DNA of 5,622 nt from Deltaproteobacteria bacterium (GTDB taxonomy: Bacteria > Desulfobacterota > UBA8473), in assembly GCA_030623035.1 (NCBI GenBank), contig JAUXFK010000190.1:1-5622 (forward strand), in the 5' to 3' direction. Both the position numbers and the translations under genes were made by a program. The notes under the pieces were generated by a model. The model made no database searches. It saw only the letters and a program-made list of their open reading frames with translations, and was not told the DNA's origin. Each line of letters starts with the position of its first letter. Within the stretch, counting starts at the first letter, position 1. Shown here one piece after another: positions 1 through 5,541 of the stretch.

Positions 1-99
1 AATCAAATAAGGCTATACCAAAAATCTGTCTTAAACAAGAAAGAAGTCTTCAATGATAACGCAAATATTTAAAAATTGTCCTATGAACCAAGAAAATGC

Positions 100-597
100 T
101 TATTTATCAATTTCTCTTTTCACAGAACAAAGCAATCTATTGTACTTTGAATCGAGCTGATCTAAGATATCGCTCCACTTAGAGGAAGTCTTTATGTTAA
201 TCTCAACAGCAGATCCTGAAATACCCCTTTGTTTGAGGCTGTCCATTAGGGGTTTTCCCAATTCTTTCTTTAAACCCGTATATTCTTCTTCCATTCTGCA
301 TTCGTACTCCTCACAGATGCCCCGGATATTTTCTTCAATCTTTTTGATATTGTATTTATCGAAGTATCTTTCCAGGCTATTCAACCCTTTTAGAAGCCTC
401 TTATAATTTTTAAGGTTTATCTTTTCTATAAGCCTTAAAAATATAACCCTGGCGATGAATAGTCTTTGTGCCTCTTTGTACTTGCTTACGTATCTATCGA
501 GGTCATCTGTGCCTCTGGATAAGCCTTTTATGTATCTATCAATAAATACTCTGGCTCCTGATATCTCTTGTTTCATTCCTTCTTCTTTTTTCGCCAT
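100..597 (-). CDS. Hypothetical helical protein overlapping the 3' end of rarA
   Basis: I do not recognise this 165-residue protein. It is highly charged, rich in Lys, Glu, Arg and Leu, and reads as a mostly alpha-helical soluble protein, possibly with coiled-coil stretches around residues 60-115. I see no signal peptide, membrane segment, cysteine cluster or nucleotide-binding motif. A segment near residues 124-140 (GISGSAVEINIK) is less helical and may form a strand. The first ATG (597) overlaps the rarA coding region by 25 bases. A second in-frame ATG (576, residue 8, MKQEISG) overlaps the rarA TGA stop in a classic ATGA junction and is preceded by a purine-rich AAGAAGGA, although that lies very close to the ATG. 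Either start is possible. The overlap implies co-transcription and probably translational coupling with rarA. It does not establish a repair function. That the gene is real is well supported by its length and junction; its function is unknown. Confidence 0.75.
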   Translation of the reverse strand: MAKKEEGMKQEISGARVFIDRYIKGLSRGTDDLDRYVSKYKEAQRLFIARVIFLRLIEKINLKNYKRLLKGLNSLERYFDKYNIKKIEENIRGICEEYECRMEEEYTGLKKELGKPLMDSLKQRGISGSAVEINIKTSSKWSDILDQLDSKYNRLLCSVKREIDK

Positions 598-1907
598 TTC
601 TCGAGTCTCTTTTTTATTTCTATCTCAAAGCCCTGATCAGCAGGCTGGTAATATATTCTGTCTTTAAGATTTTCAGGGAGATATTCCTCTTTTACATAAC
701 CCTCGGGAAAGTTATGGGGATATTTATAGCCCTTTGCATACCCCAGTTCTTTCATCAAAGAAGTGGGTGCATTGCGTATATGTAAAGGAACAGGCAGGGC
801 CTCCTTCTTTTGAATATCGTCTTTCACCTTTGAATATGCAACATATATTGCATTGCTTTTTGGGGCACAGGCAAGATACAGAGCGGATTGAGCAAGTGCA
901 AGATCTCCCTCAGGTGAGCCAACAAACTGGTATGCCTGCATGGCACTTAGCGCTATTTGCAGTGCAAGTGGATCTGCATTTCCAATATCCTCAGATGCAA
1001 AACGTATCAAACGCCTGGCTATATATAGAGGGTCCTCCCCAGCCTCCAGCATCCTTCCAAGCCAGTAAAGGGCGGCATCAGGATCGCTCCCCCGCATGCT
1101 CTTATGCAAGGCTGAAATCAGGTTATAGTGTTCCTCTTTGTCCTTATCATAGATAAGAGACTTCCTCTGGAATACCTCCTCTGTCATCTCAAGGGTGATA
1201 TGCCTTATGTCATCTATATCGGGCGCTGTTGTCAACACGGTCATTTCCAGAGCATTCAAAGCTCGTCTGGCGTCACCATTGGCCATTAAAACGATATGCA
1301 TCAAGGCAGGCGGGTCTATATTGATCCTATAATTACCCAGTCCCTTCTCTTTATCTGAGATAGCCCGCCTTAATATAATCTCAAGATTCTCTTCCTTTAA
1401 GAGGTTTAAGACAAAGACCCCGGTACGGGAGAGAAGGGGTGAGATAACCTCAAAAGATGGGTTTTCGGTGGTAGCTCCGATAAGGATTATTGTACCATCT
1501 TCCACATGAGGAAGGAATGCGTCCTGCTGGGCCTTGTTAAAGCGATGGATCTCATCTACAAAAAGTATTGTTGGTTTATTTTTCAACCTCCAGTAATCTC
1601 TAGCCTGTTCTATAACCTCTCTTATATCTTTCACACCAGCCAATACTGCACTGAATGAGATAAAGTTTGCATTTGTCTTTTTGGCTATAATACGGGCAAG
1701 GGTGGTCTTGCCTGTGCCTGGAGGCCCCCAGAATATTAACGATTGAATCTCATCTGCCTCGATTGCATTTCTTAGCACCTTCCCTTTTTTCAAGATATGG
1801 TCCTGACCTACAAACTCATCGAGGGTAACAGGACGTATACGTTCTGCAAGGGGTGCTTCCTTATCTCTCCTCTCTTTTATTTTATCTTCAAATAGGTCTA
1901 TTTGCAT
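573..1907 (-). CDS. rarA: Replication-associated recombination protein A (RarA/MgsA), AAA+ ATPase
   Basis: This is a cytoplasmic AAA+ ATPase of the RarA/MgsA/WRNIP1 family. Family members act at stalled or damaged replication forks, are related to clamp-loader subunits, and form tetramers. Counting from the ATG at 1907 (444 residues, normal for the family), the sequence shows Walker A GPPGTGKT at 61-68, Walker B LFVDEIHRFNK at 115-125 and sensor 1 GATTENPSFEV at 144-154. A likely arginine finger lies in LLSRTGVF (R161), and sensor 2 in GDARRALNALE at 211-221. The C-terminal half carries the family's helical and tetramerisation region, with the typical motifs RRLIRFASEDIGNADP (about 298-313) and HIRNAPTSLMKELGYAKGY (376-394). 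An upstream in-frame TTG (1913) would add two residues, but the ATG gives the usual MQIDLF-like start. No strong Shine-Dalgarno is visible. The protein appears intact. It lies about 90 bases downstream of the HAD gene, so it may be read from the HAD promoter, from an unseen promoter in the gap, or from both. Confidence 0.97.
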   Translation of the reverse strand: MQIDLFEDKIKERRDKEAPLAERIRPVTLDEFVGQDHILKKGKVLRNAIEADEIQSLIFWGPPGTGKTTLARIIAKKTNANFISFSAVLAGVKDIREVIEQARDYWRLKNKPTILFVDEIHRFNKAQQDAFLPHVEDGTIILIGATTENPSFEVISPLLSRTGVFVLNLLKEENLEIILRRAISDKEKGLGNYRINIDPPALMHIVLMANGDARRALNALEMTVLTTAPDIDDIRHITLEMTEEVFQRKSLIYDKDKEEHYNLISALHKSMRGSDPDAALYWLGRMLEAGEDPLYIARRLIRFASEDIGNADPLALQIALSAMQAYQFVGSPEGDLALAQSALYLACAPKSNAIYVAYSKVKDDIQKKEALPVPLHIRNAPTSLMKELGYAKGYKYPHNFPEGYVKEEYLPENLKDRIYYQPADQGFEIEIKKRLEKWRKKKKE

Positions 1908-1947
1908 AATCAAGGTCTTAGTTTTATCTGTTCACCGTTCGTTCTTT

Positions 1948-1978
1948 TTGTATACAATGTAGAATCCGATTCTTATTG
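1948..1978. promoter_or_regulatory. Two adjacent short palindromes upstream of rarA, possible operator
   Basis: The spacer between the HAD gene and rarA holds a perfect 10-base palindrome TTGTATACAA (1948-1957) and, three bases on, a 13-base inverted repeat AGAATCCGATTCT (1961-1973). The second can be extended by CAAT/ATTG across a small bulge (1955-1958 with 1975-1978). No T-tract follows on either strand, so it does not look like an intrinsic terminator. On the minus strand, TATACA within the first palindrome could serve as a -10 box, but I find no good -35 at the right distance. A regulator-binding site for rarA is an inference only. Confidence 0.25.
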
Positions 1979-1995
1979 ATCTTTGCTTTTTGTCT

Positions 1996-2622
1996 TTATA
2001 ACTCTAATTCTTCCAGATTATGGATTACAGAATCCCCTGCCCTCTTCTTTTCTCTATCCAAAAAGATGGCGTTTGCTCCTGCCTCTTTAGGGGCTATATA
2101 GTCAAACCCCCAATGATCACCTATATGAATAAGTCTTGAAGGCAATATGTTCAATATATTACAAATCTTGAGATAACTCTCTGGTGTCTTCAACAGTTTA
2201 AAATCAGATATCACAGAAAAGTCAAATTTGAAAAACCCTTTGAACTCTCTTATCTTTACATTAAGGAACTCTCTTGGCATTGCAGTCGTAAGGATCAGTA
2301 TATATTTGGACTTTAGTCTCTCTAATGTAGGGATTACATCCGGGAAAATCTCAACTTTAGACGCATATTTAGAAAGAATGACTTCAAATGTAGTATCAAG
2401 ATCAAAATGCCTGATCCAGTGATTCATCTCATACCAGCGCATATCGTTTTCACCGACTTTCTCATACTCAGATATCGTATAGGCCCTTGCTTCTTCAAGG
2501 CTCATGCCTTTTTTTCTGCCTATGAGGGCAGGAAGCTCCTCCATCCATATCATGTTGTTGAAATCCATAGAAACCAGGGTTCCATCCACATCAAAAGACA
2601 CGACTTCTATATTCCTTCTCAT
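1996..2622 (-). CDS. HAD-superfamily hydrolase (phosphatase-like)
   Basis: This 208-residue cytoplasmic protein belongs to the haloacid dehalogenase superfamily, most of whose members are phosphatases acting on small phosphorylated metabolites. All four HAD motifs are present, numbered from the ATG at 2622. Motif I is FDVDGT at 10-15, with nucleophile D11 and acid/base D13. Motif II is ILTTAM at 110-115, with Thr112 or Thr113. Motif III is K145 in LLKTPESY. Motif IV is GDHWGFD at 168-174, with D169 and D174 as metal ligands. Residues 16 to about 90 form a mainly helical insertion consistent with a C1-type cap. The frame stays open for 32 more codons to a TTG at 2718. I chose 2622 because AAAGAAAGG precedes that ATG at good spacing, and because the extension (beginning MFFFRQ) lacks a ribosome site and would begin almost at the predicted transcription start. 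The substrate cannot be told from sequence. The catalytic set is complete, so it should be active. Confidence 0.92.
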   Translation of the reverse strand: MRRNIEVVSFDVDGTLVSMDFNNMIWMEELPALIGRKKGMSLEEARAYTISEYEKVGENDMRWYEMNHWIRHFDLDTTFEVILSKYASKVEIFPDVIPTLERLKSKYILILTTAMPREFLNVKIREFKGFFKFDFSVISDFKLLKTPESYLKICNILNILPSRLIHIGDHWGFDYIAPKEAGANAIFLDREKKRAGDSVIHNLEELEL

Positions 2623-2727
2623 CAAATAACCTTTCTTTTGTATTGTAAGTCCATATATCTCTCTTTCGTGAAAAACCTGTTGTCTAAATCCCAATTCGTC
2701 TTGTCTAAAAAAAAACAATCATTAGAT

Positions 2728-2756
2728 ATATTATCCAAAACACCTTACAGTTTCAA
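2728..2756 (-). promoter_or_regulatory. Sigma70-type promoter of the HAD gene
   Basis: On the minus strand, TTGAAA (2751-2756) is followed after exactly 17 bases by TAATAT (2728-2733). Each hexamer differs from consensus by one or two bases. Transcription would start near 2721, giving a leader of about 100 bases before the ATG at 2622. A run of nine A on the plus strand (T on the mRNA) lies at 2707-2715, right after the expected start. rarA and the gene after it could be read from the same promoter. This is by eye only and has not been tested. Confidence 0.6.
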
Positions 2757-2876
2757 GGAGAAATCATCTATAACAAAATCAATCTAAGGAAAATTATTTC
2801 ACTCAAAAGGTTTAAGATTAACCCGAAGATACCAAAATTACTGCAAGATTCATTGACATTCCTTTATCTAATATGT

Positions 2877-2994
2877 AACTACTCAGGTTGTCAAGTTCAA
2901 GCCTGCCCTGGCCCAGACCTGGTTTGCAGCGACAACTGCGTCTTCCAGGAAAGTCGCACCAGGGCGGGCCCGGAACTTTGAACCTGAGTAGTTG
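2877..2994. mobile_element. GC-rich palindromic element of about 118 bp with 13-bp terminal inverted repeats (MITE- or REP-like)
   Basis: The ends are perfect inverted repeats, AACTACTCAGGTT (2877-2889) and AACCTGAGTAGTT (2981-2993). The symmetry continues inward: AAGTTC (2893-2898) pairs with GAACTT (2973-2978), CCTGCCCTGG (2902-2911) pairs with CCAGGGCGGG (2959-2968) using one G-T pair, CCTGG (2918-2922) pairs with CCAGG (2945-2949), and GCAG/CTGC closes the tip. The whole element can therefore fold into one long imperfect hairpin. Its interior is about 61% GC by hand count, against about 27% in the 110 bases to the left. The flanks TCTAATATGT (2867-2876) and TCTATATGT (2995-3003) differ by one base and could be a target-site duplication. 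It encodes nothing. This architecture is typical of non-autonomous insertions mobilised in trans or of extragenic palindromes. I cannot name a parent transposon. No T-tract follows, so terminator function is not obvious. Confidence 0.7.
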
Positions 2995-3185
2995 TCTATA
3001 TGTGATAAATGAGTCTTTATGAACGAATAGTGCTCTATTGATCGGTGCAGGATAGCAATAGAGGAATCTTAAAACCTCAATGGCATAAGCGAAAAAAATG
3101 CAGGAAACTCCAAACTGTTTGAGATGCGGCAGGATATTGACCTGTCAAGGGTCTTTGTAGGAATTGGGATTTGGGTAAAAGCCTG
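2995..3185. other. Spacer downstream of the thioesterase gene, no convincing gene
   Basis: This is the rest of the gene-free stretch between the HAD and thioesterase genes. It holds an 8-base inverted repeat CTCTATTG/CAATAGAG (3033-3040 and 3056-3063, 15-base loop), a short palindrome TTGACCTGTCAA (3137-3148), and a 20-codon plus-strand reading frame at 3098-3160 whose product would contain CLRCG and a further Cys. None of the hairpins has a T-tract in either direction, so I cannot place a terminator for the thioesterase unit. Confidence 0.4.
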
Positions 3186-3602
3186 TTAAGGGTTACTTGC
3201 TCGTGTCAACAAGTTCGTCCCGGTTGCTTCAACAGCAACCTCACCATCAGTACGGGTGATGATAGCCCTACAGAACGCTACTCTTTGGGTAAGGCGTACA
3301 ACTTCTCCTCGAATTCGCAGTTTATCCCCTTTTACCAGGCCTCTAAGATAGGAAAGTTTCATTTCAATGAGTGTGCATTTATCCCCTCGCTCAAGAGCAG
3401 CAAAGGTGGCAAATGCCATTACAGCATCTGCTACGGCAGCAGAGATGCCGCCCTGTACAGGCCCATTCGGATTGCATGTCTTTGCACTCGGAGACCATGT
3501 TCCCTCGACCCAGCCTTCACCATATCCAGTCAAATAAACACCGAATTCCCCGAGTAATGGCATGCCGCCATCGCCCAGCCATTTATCCATGTTGCGTGAC
3601 AA
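3186..3602 (-). CDS. PaaI-like hotdog-fold thioesterase
   Basis: This 138-residue protein has the length and motif order of the PaaI/4HBT hotdog thioesterases, which hydrolyse acyl-CoA thioesters in the cytoplasm as dimers or tetramers. The core signature CNPNGPVQGGISAAVADAVM spans 43-62. It contains the conserved Asn-Gly, the GG at the start of the hotdog helix, and D59, the usual position of the catalytic carboxylate. The His that normally precedes GG is Gln50 here. Residues 78-128 form the alternating strands of the beta sheet (IEMKLSYLRGLVKGDKLRI and onward). The start is a TTG at 3602, chosen because GAGGGG lies five bases upstream of it. The in-frame ATG at 3590 would leave 17 bases from the same site. 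The gene begins 45 bases after the FmdE-family stop, so the two are probably co-transcribed. The acyl substrate cannot be read from sequence. Confidence 0.88.
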   Translation of the reverse strand: MSRNMDKWLGDGGMPLLGEFGVYLTGYGEGWVEGTWSPSAKTCNPNGPVQGGISAAVADAVMAFATFAALERGDKCTLIEMKLSYLRGLVKGDKLRIRGEVVRLTQRVAFCRAIITRTDGEVAVEATGTNLLTRASNP

Positions 3603-3607
3603 ATCTA

Positions 3608-3613
3608 CCCCTC
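3608..3613 (-). promoter_or_regulatory. Ribosome binding site that sets the TTG start of the thioesterase
   Basis: GAGGGG on the minus strand lies five bases before TTG at 3602 and 17 bases before the nearest ATG. This favours the rare TTG start over the ATG. Confidence 0.55.
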
Positions 3614-3647
3614 GCTGATTCTACATACATGTCTGATTTGCCTGTTA

Positions 3648-4178
3648 TTATGATTCGCGAAGCTTTTTTGCACATGGTATACATGCCAATTTACCACTTA
3701 TCTTTTCAGCCCGTGTATCCATCATACTTTCCGCACAGAAATCACATTTTATAGACCTTCTGATCTGGGCAGGCTCAGGTTCCATAATGTCTGTCTTCTT
3801 CAATGAAACAATCTCTTTTTCAGCTACACTGAGAAGCCACTCTATTAATCGGTCTCGATCCTTAGCAATATCTTCCGGAATTTTTATCGGATCAAAGACA
3901 ACACGTACACCCTTTCTTGATTGGCGGGAATAGAGGGTAAAGGCATGCTTTCCATAGTCCTTGAAAATGAGATTCCCCTTACCGAACGTACATCCGGTAA
4001 TGAATTGGAGGGCATCCACACCGCAGGCATTGTTTTCGATGATTGCGACGAGTTCTTCATCTTCCGCTCTTTCTTGAGATAAGAATCTGAGCGCGGCATT
4101 CGTCATTCTGTATCCAATTGCAAGCCCAGGGCAGCTATGCCCATGAAAAGCAATCAAATCCTCGTATTTTATCTCCAT
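3648..4178 (-). CDS. FmdE-family protein with C-terminal zinc finger
   Basis: This 176-residue protein matches the FmdE family, named after subunit E of formylmethanofuran dehydrogenase. Numbered from the ATG at 4178, the N-terminal FmdE domain shows FHGHSCPGLAIGYRM (11-25), NNACGVDALQFITGCTFGKG (49-68) and DYGKHAFTLYSR (74-85). The conserved His12, His14, Cys16, Cys52 and Cys63 are likely metal or active-site residues. After a charged linker, a C-terminal zinc finger follows with CDFC (145-148) and CIPC (166-169), a DksA/TraR-like spacing. Such two-domain proteins occur in many anaerobes that are not methanogens, where their role is not established. No other formylmethanofuran dehydrogenase subunit is present here. 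In-frame starts upstream are an ATG three codons earlier (4187) and a TTG (4214). None of the starts has a clear Shine-Dalgarno, so the exact N-terminus is uncertain. The gene follows the M23 peptidase gene by about 80 bases (46 if the TTG is used). Confidence 0.88.
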   Translation of the reverse strand: MEIKYEDLIAFHGHSCPGLAIGYRMTNAALRFLSQERAEDEELVAIIENNACGVDALQFITGCTFGKGNLIFKDYGKHAFTLYSRQSRKGVRVVFDPIKIPEDIAKDRDRLIEWLLSVAEKEIVSLKKTDIMEPEPAQIRRSIKCDFCAESMMDTRAEKISGKLACIPCAKKLRES

Positions 4179-4260
4179 ATTAAACATGTTAACAAAAGTA
4201 TATGCCAAAGGCAAGGGATTTTATAATGAGGGTAGCCCTGGATAAGAGAGGAGTTTCGGG

Positions 4261-5199
4261 TTAATAGACACTCAGCATCATATTTTTACTCGGTGTGACA
4301 CCGGTTCCTTTTCTATTTTCAATCTTAAACGGGATAGATATCAATTGCATTCCATTATTTTTTTGAATGGCAAAATGAAGATGCGGGCCACTTGAAAAAC
4401 CAGTATTCCCCGATTCAGCCAGGATATCACCTTCATAGACTTTCCTTCCAATGCCTACACGGATGCTTTCTAAGCTTAGATGCGCATAAACCGCCATAGT
4501 TCCATCATCATGTAATATGCGTATAAAGTTTGCCCTTTTAATATAGTCCTCCCTATCTGTTCCACCTCCAAAAAAATCATTTGCAATATCCATAACCACT
4601 CCGTCCCTTGCAGCACAGACATTGGTTCTTTCTGGCATCGCAATATCTATAGCGTATTCGTTCAGTGGGGTATTATGGCTGTATTCTCCATGAAACGCCT
4701 GGGAGATGCGAAATGATCGGCCAAACTGAAATGGAGCACGGTAAGGCTTTGGCGGTAGATGCTCTGCCTTTGGATCCCCAAGACAATACCGGTAGTTGTA
4801 ACGATAGGCCCAGGATTGATCTTTTTTAATCGGCCATATCCTCACCGCTTCCTTTTTACTCAAAGAGGGTATGACTAACCGAGCCGGTAATTGCGGAGTG
4901 GTGAATATATTCTTTTCTTCTAAAATATTAAACTCTACTTCTATAGGCCCCCCATATTCATTCAACACAGAAAGGACCGGCTCTCTTTCTGTCCCAACAT
5001 TACTTACATTAACACGTTTTTCAACCTTATCTACTCGAACCTGTATGACGTCTAAAGGATGTTCTGTATCAGGACATATATTTGAGTAATGGTAAACTCC
5101 TCTTTCATCTTGATACTTATAAATCTTTTCAGCATTAGCATTGTTTCCAAAGAGTATAAAAATGAACAAGAATATCTTTAAAAGTCTTGCCCCTTCCAT
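4261..5199 (-). CDS. Secreted M23-family (LytM) peptidase with N-terminal DUF4124 domain
   Basis: This is a 312-residue exported protein. Residues 6-18 form a hydrophobic signal sequence with probable cleavage after ANA (21-23). There is no lipobox Cys, so it should be periplasmic or envelope-bound. Residues 25-42 (KIYKYQDERGVYHYSN) are a DUF4124 motif, common at the N-terminus of envelope proteins. The middle part (about 50-160) is probably beta-rich and unassigned. The M23 domain spans about 165-295. It contains NEYAIDIAMPERTNVCAARD (180-199) with metal-ligand candidate D185, FIRILHDDGTMAVYAH (225-240) with His240, and GNTGFSSGPHLHF (264-276) with the HxH pair His273/His275. M23 enzymes are zinc endopeptidases cutting peptidoglycan cross-links. 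The residue four before D185, normally the first His ligand, is Glu181; His170 and His175 lie upstream and one may substitute. The ribosome site is weak (AAAGAAA just before the ATG). It is the first gene of the likely three-gene unit. Confidence 0.93.
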   Translation of the reverse strand: MEGARLLKIFLFIFILFGNNANAEKIYKYQDERGVYHYSNICPDTEHPLDVIQVRVDKVEKRVNVSNVGTEREPVLSVLNEYGGPIEVEFNILEEKNIFTTPQLPARLVIPSLSKKEAVRIWPIKKDQSWAYRYNYRYCLGDPKAEHLPPKPYRAPFQFGRSFRISQAFHGEYSHNTPLNEYAIDIAMPERTNVCAARDGVVMDIANDFFGGGTDREDYIKRANFIRILHDDGTMAVYAHLSLESIRVGIGRKVYEGDILAESGNTGFSSGPHLHFAIQKNNGMQLISIPFKIENRKGTGVTPSKNMMLSVY

Positions 5200-5289
5200 T
5201 TTCTTTACGCTTTGCCTTTCTTGAGCTTAAACAAAAGGATCATTCTATAATTGTACACCAAATAAGATCTTTTGCATTATTTTAGCCTT

Positions 5290-5358
5290 ATGAAACAGAA
5301 AGCACCGGCCAAGCTTCAACGGCAATCAAATTTTAACCCGTGCAGAACTCGCATCTAA
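5290..5358 (+). pseudogene. Short degenerate reading frame in the left arm of the foldback element
   Basis: An ATG followed by 21 further codons reads MKQKAPAKLQRQSNFN and so on, and stops at TAA. The same frame in the right arm (minus strand, from the ATG at 5541) reads MKQKALAKLQRQSNFN and continues open past that point. Beyond the stop the left arm keeps the frame and again encodes SIKKEQ, like the right arm. The frame could be a broken copy of a small element-encoded peptide. It has no ribosome site and may be chance. Confidence 0.25.
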
Positions 5359-5418
5359 GAGAGCATAAAGAAAGAACAGCATCCAGCTATTAAATTAAGC
5401 AGATAAGCTTTGGAACGA

Positions 5419-5541
5419 TTAACATCCTAGAACAACGAGGTTTTCCCCCTGTTCTTTCTTAATGCTCACTAAGATGTTCAAACAGTTGCACGCGTTAAAA
5501 TTTGATTGCCGTTGAAGCTTGGCCAGTGCTTTCTGTTTCAT
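5419..5541 (-). other. Doubtful 40-residue reading frame running from the right arm into the loop
   Basis: From the ATG at 5541 the frame encodes a 40-residue peptide beginning MKQKALAKLQRQSNFNACN and ending VVLGC. It runs from the right arm into the loop. The frame is open a further 20 codons upstream to an ATG at 5601, but neither start has a Shine-Dalgarno. I do not recognise the product. Its N-terminal half is shared with the left arm. It may mark the origin of the repeat rather than a working gene. Confidence 0.2.

Noticed and set aside
1..99. Terminator or gene beyond the last minus-strand gene
   Set aside because: Only AT-rich sequence with a small GAAGTCTTC palindrome is visible; there is no stem followed by a T-tract and no coding signature.
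734..1156. Plus-strand open frame of 140 codons
   Set aside because: It lies wholly antisense to rarA, whose motifs are intact there, and its product shows no recognisable domain.
2407..2787. Plus-strand open frame of 126 codons
   Set aside because: It is antisense to the HAD gene, its leader and its promoter, with low-complexity hydrophobic and basic composition.
2877..2994. Palindrome as an intrinsic terminator of the thioesterase unit
   Set aside because: It lies about 190 bases past the stop, has no T-tract on the minus-strand side and has the ends of an insertion element.
3171..3557. Plus-strand open frame of 128 codons
   Set aside because: It is antisense to the thioesterase, which has a complete hotdog signature and a ribosome site. 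The plus-strand product has no recognisable domain.
4183..4206. Sigma54 promoter before the FmdE-family gene
   Set aside because: TGGCAT and a downstream TTTTG are present, but the spacing is off by one and the GC element is missing.
5430..5460. Intrinsic terminator (AGAACA ... TGTTCT followed by TTTCTT) on the plus strand
   Set aside because: The stem is only six pairs with poor GC content, the tail is broken by C, and the same bases pair better in the large foldback. No plus-strand gene precedes it.
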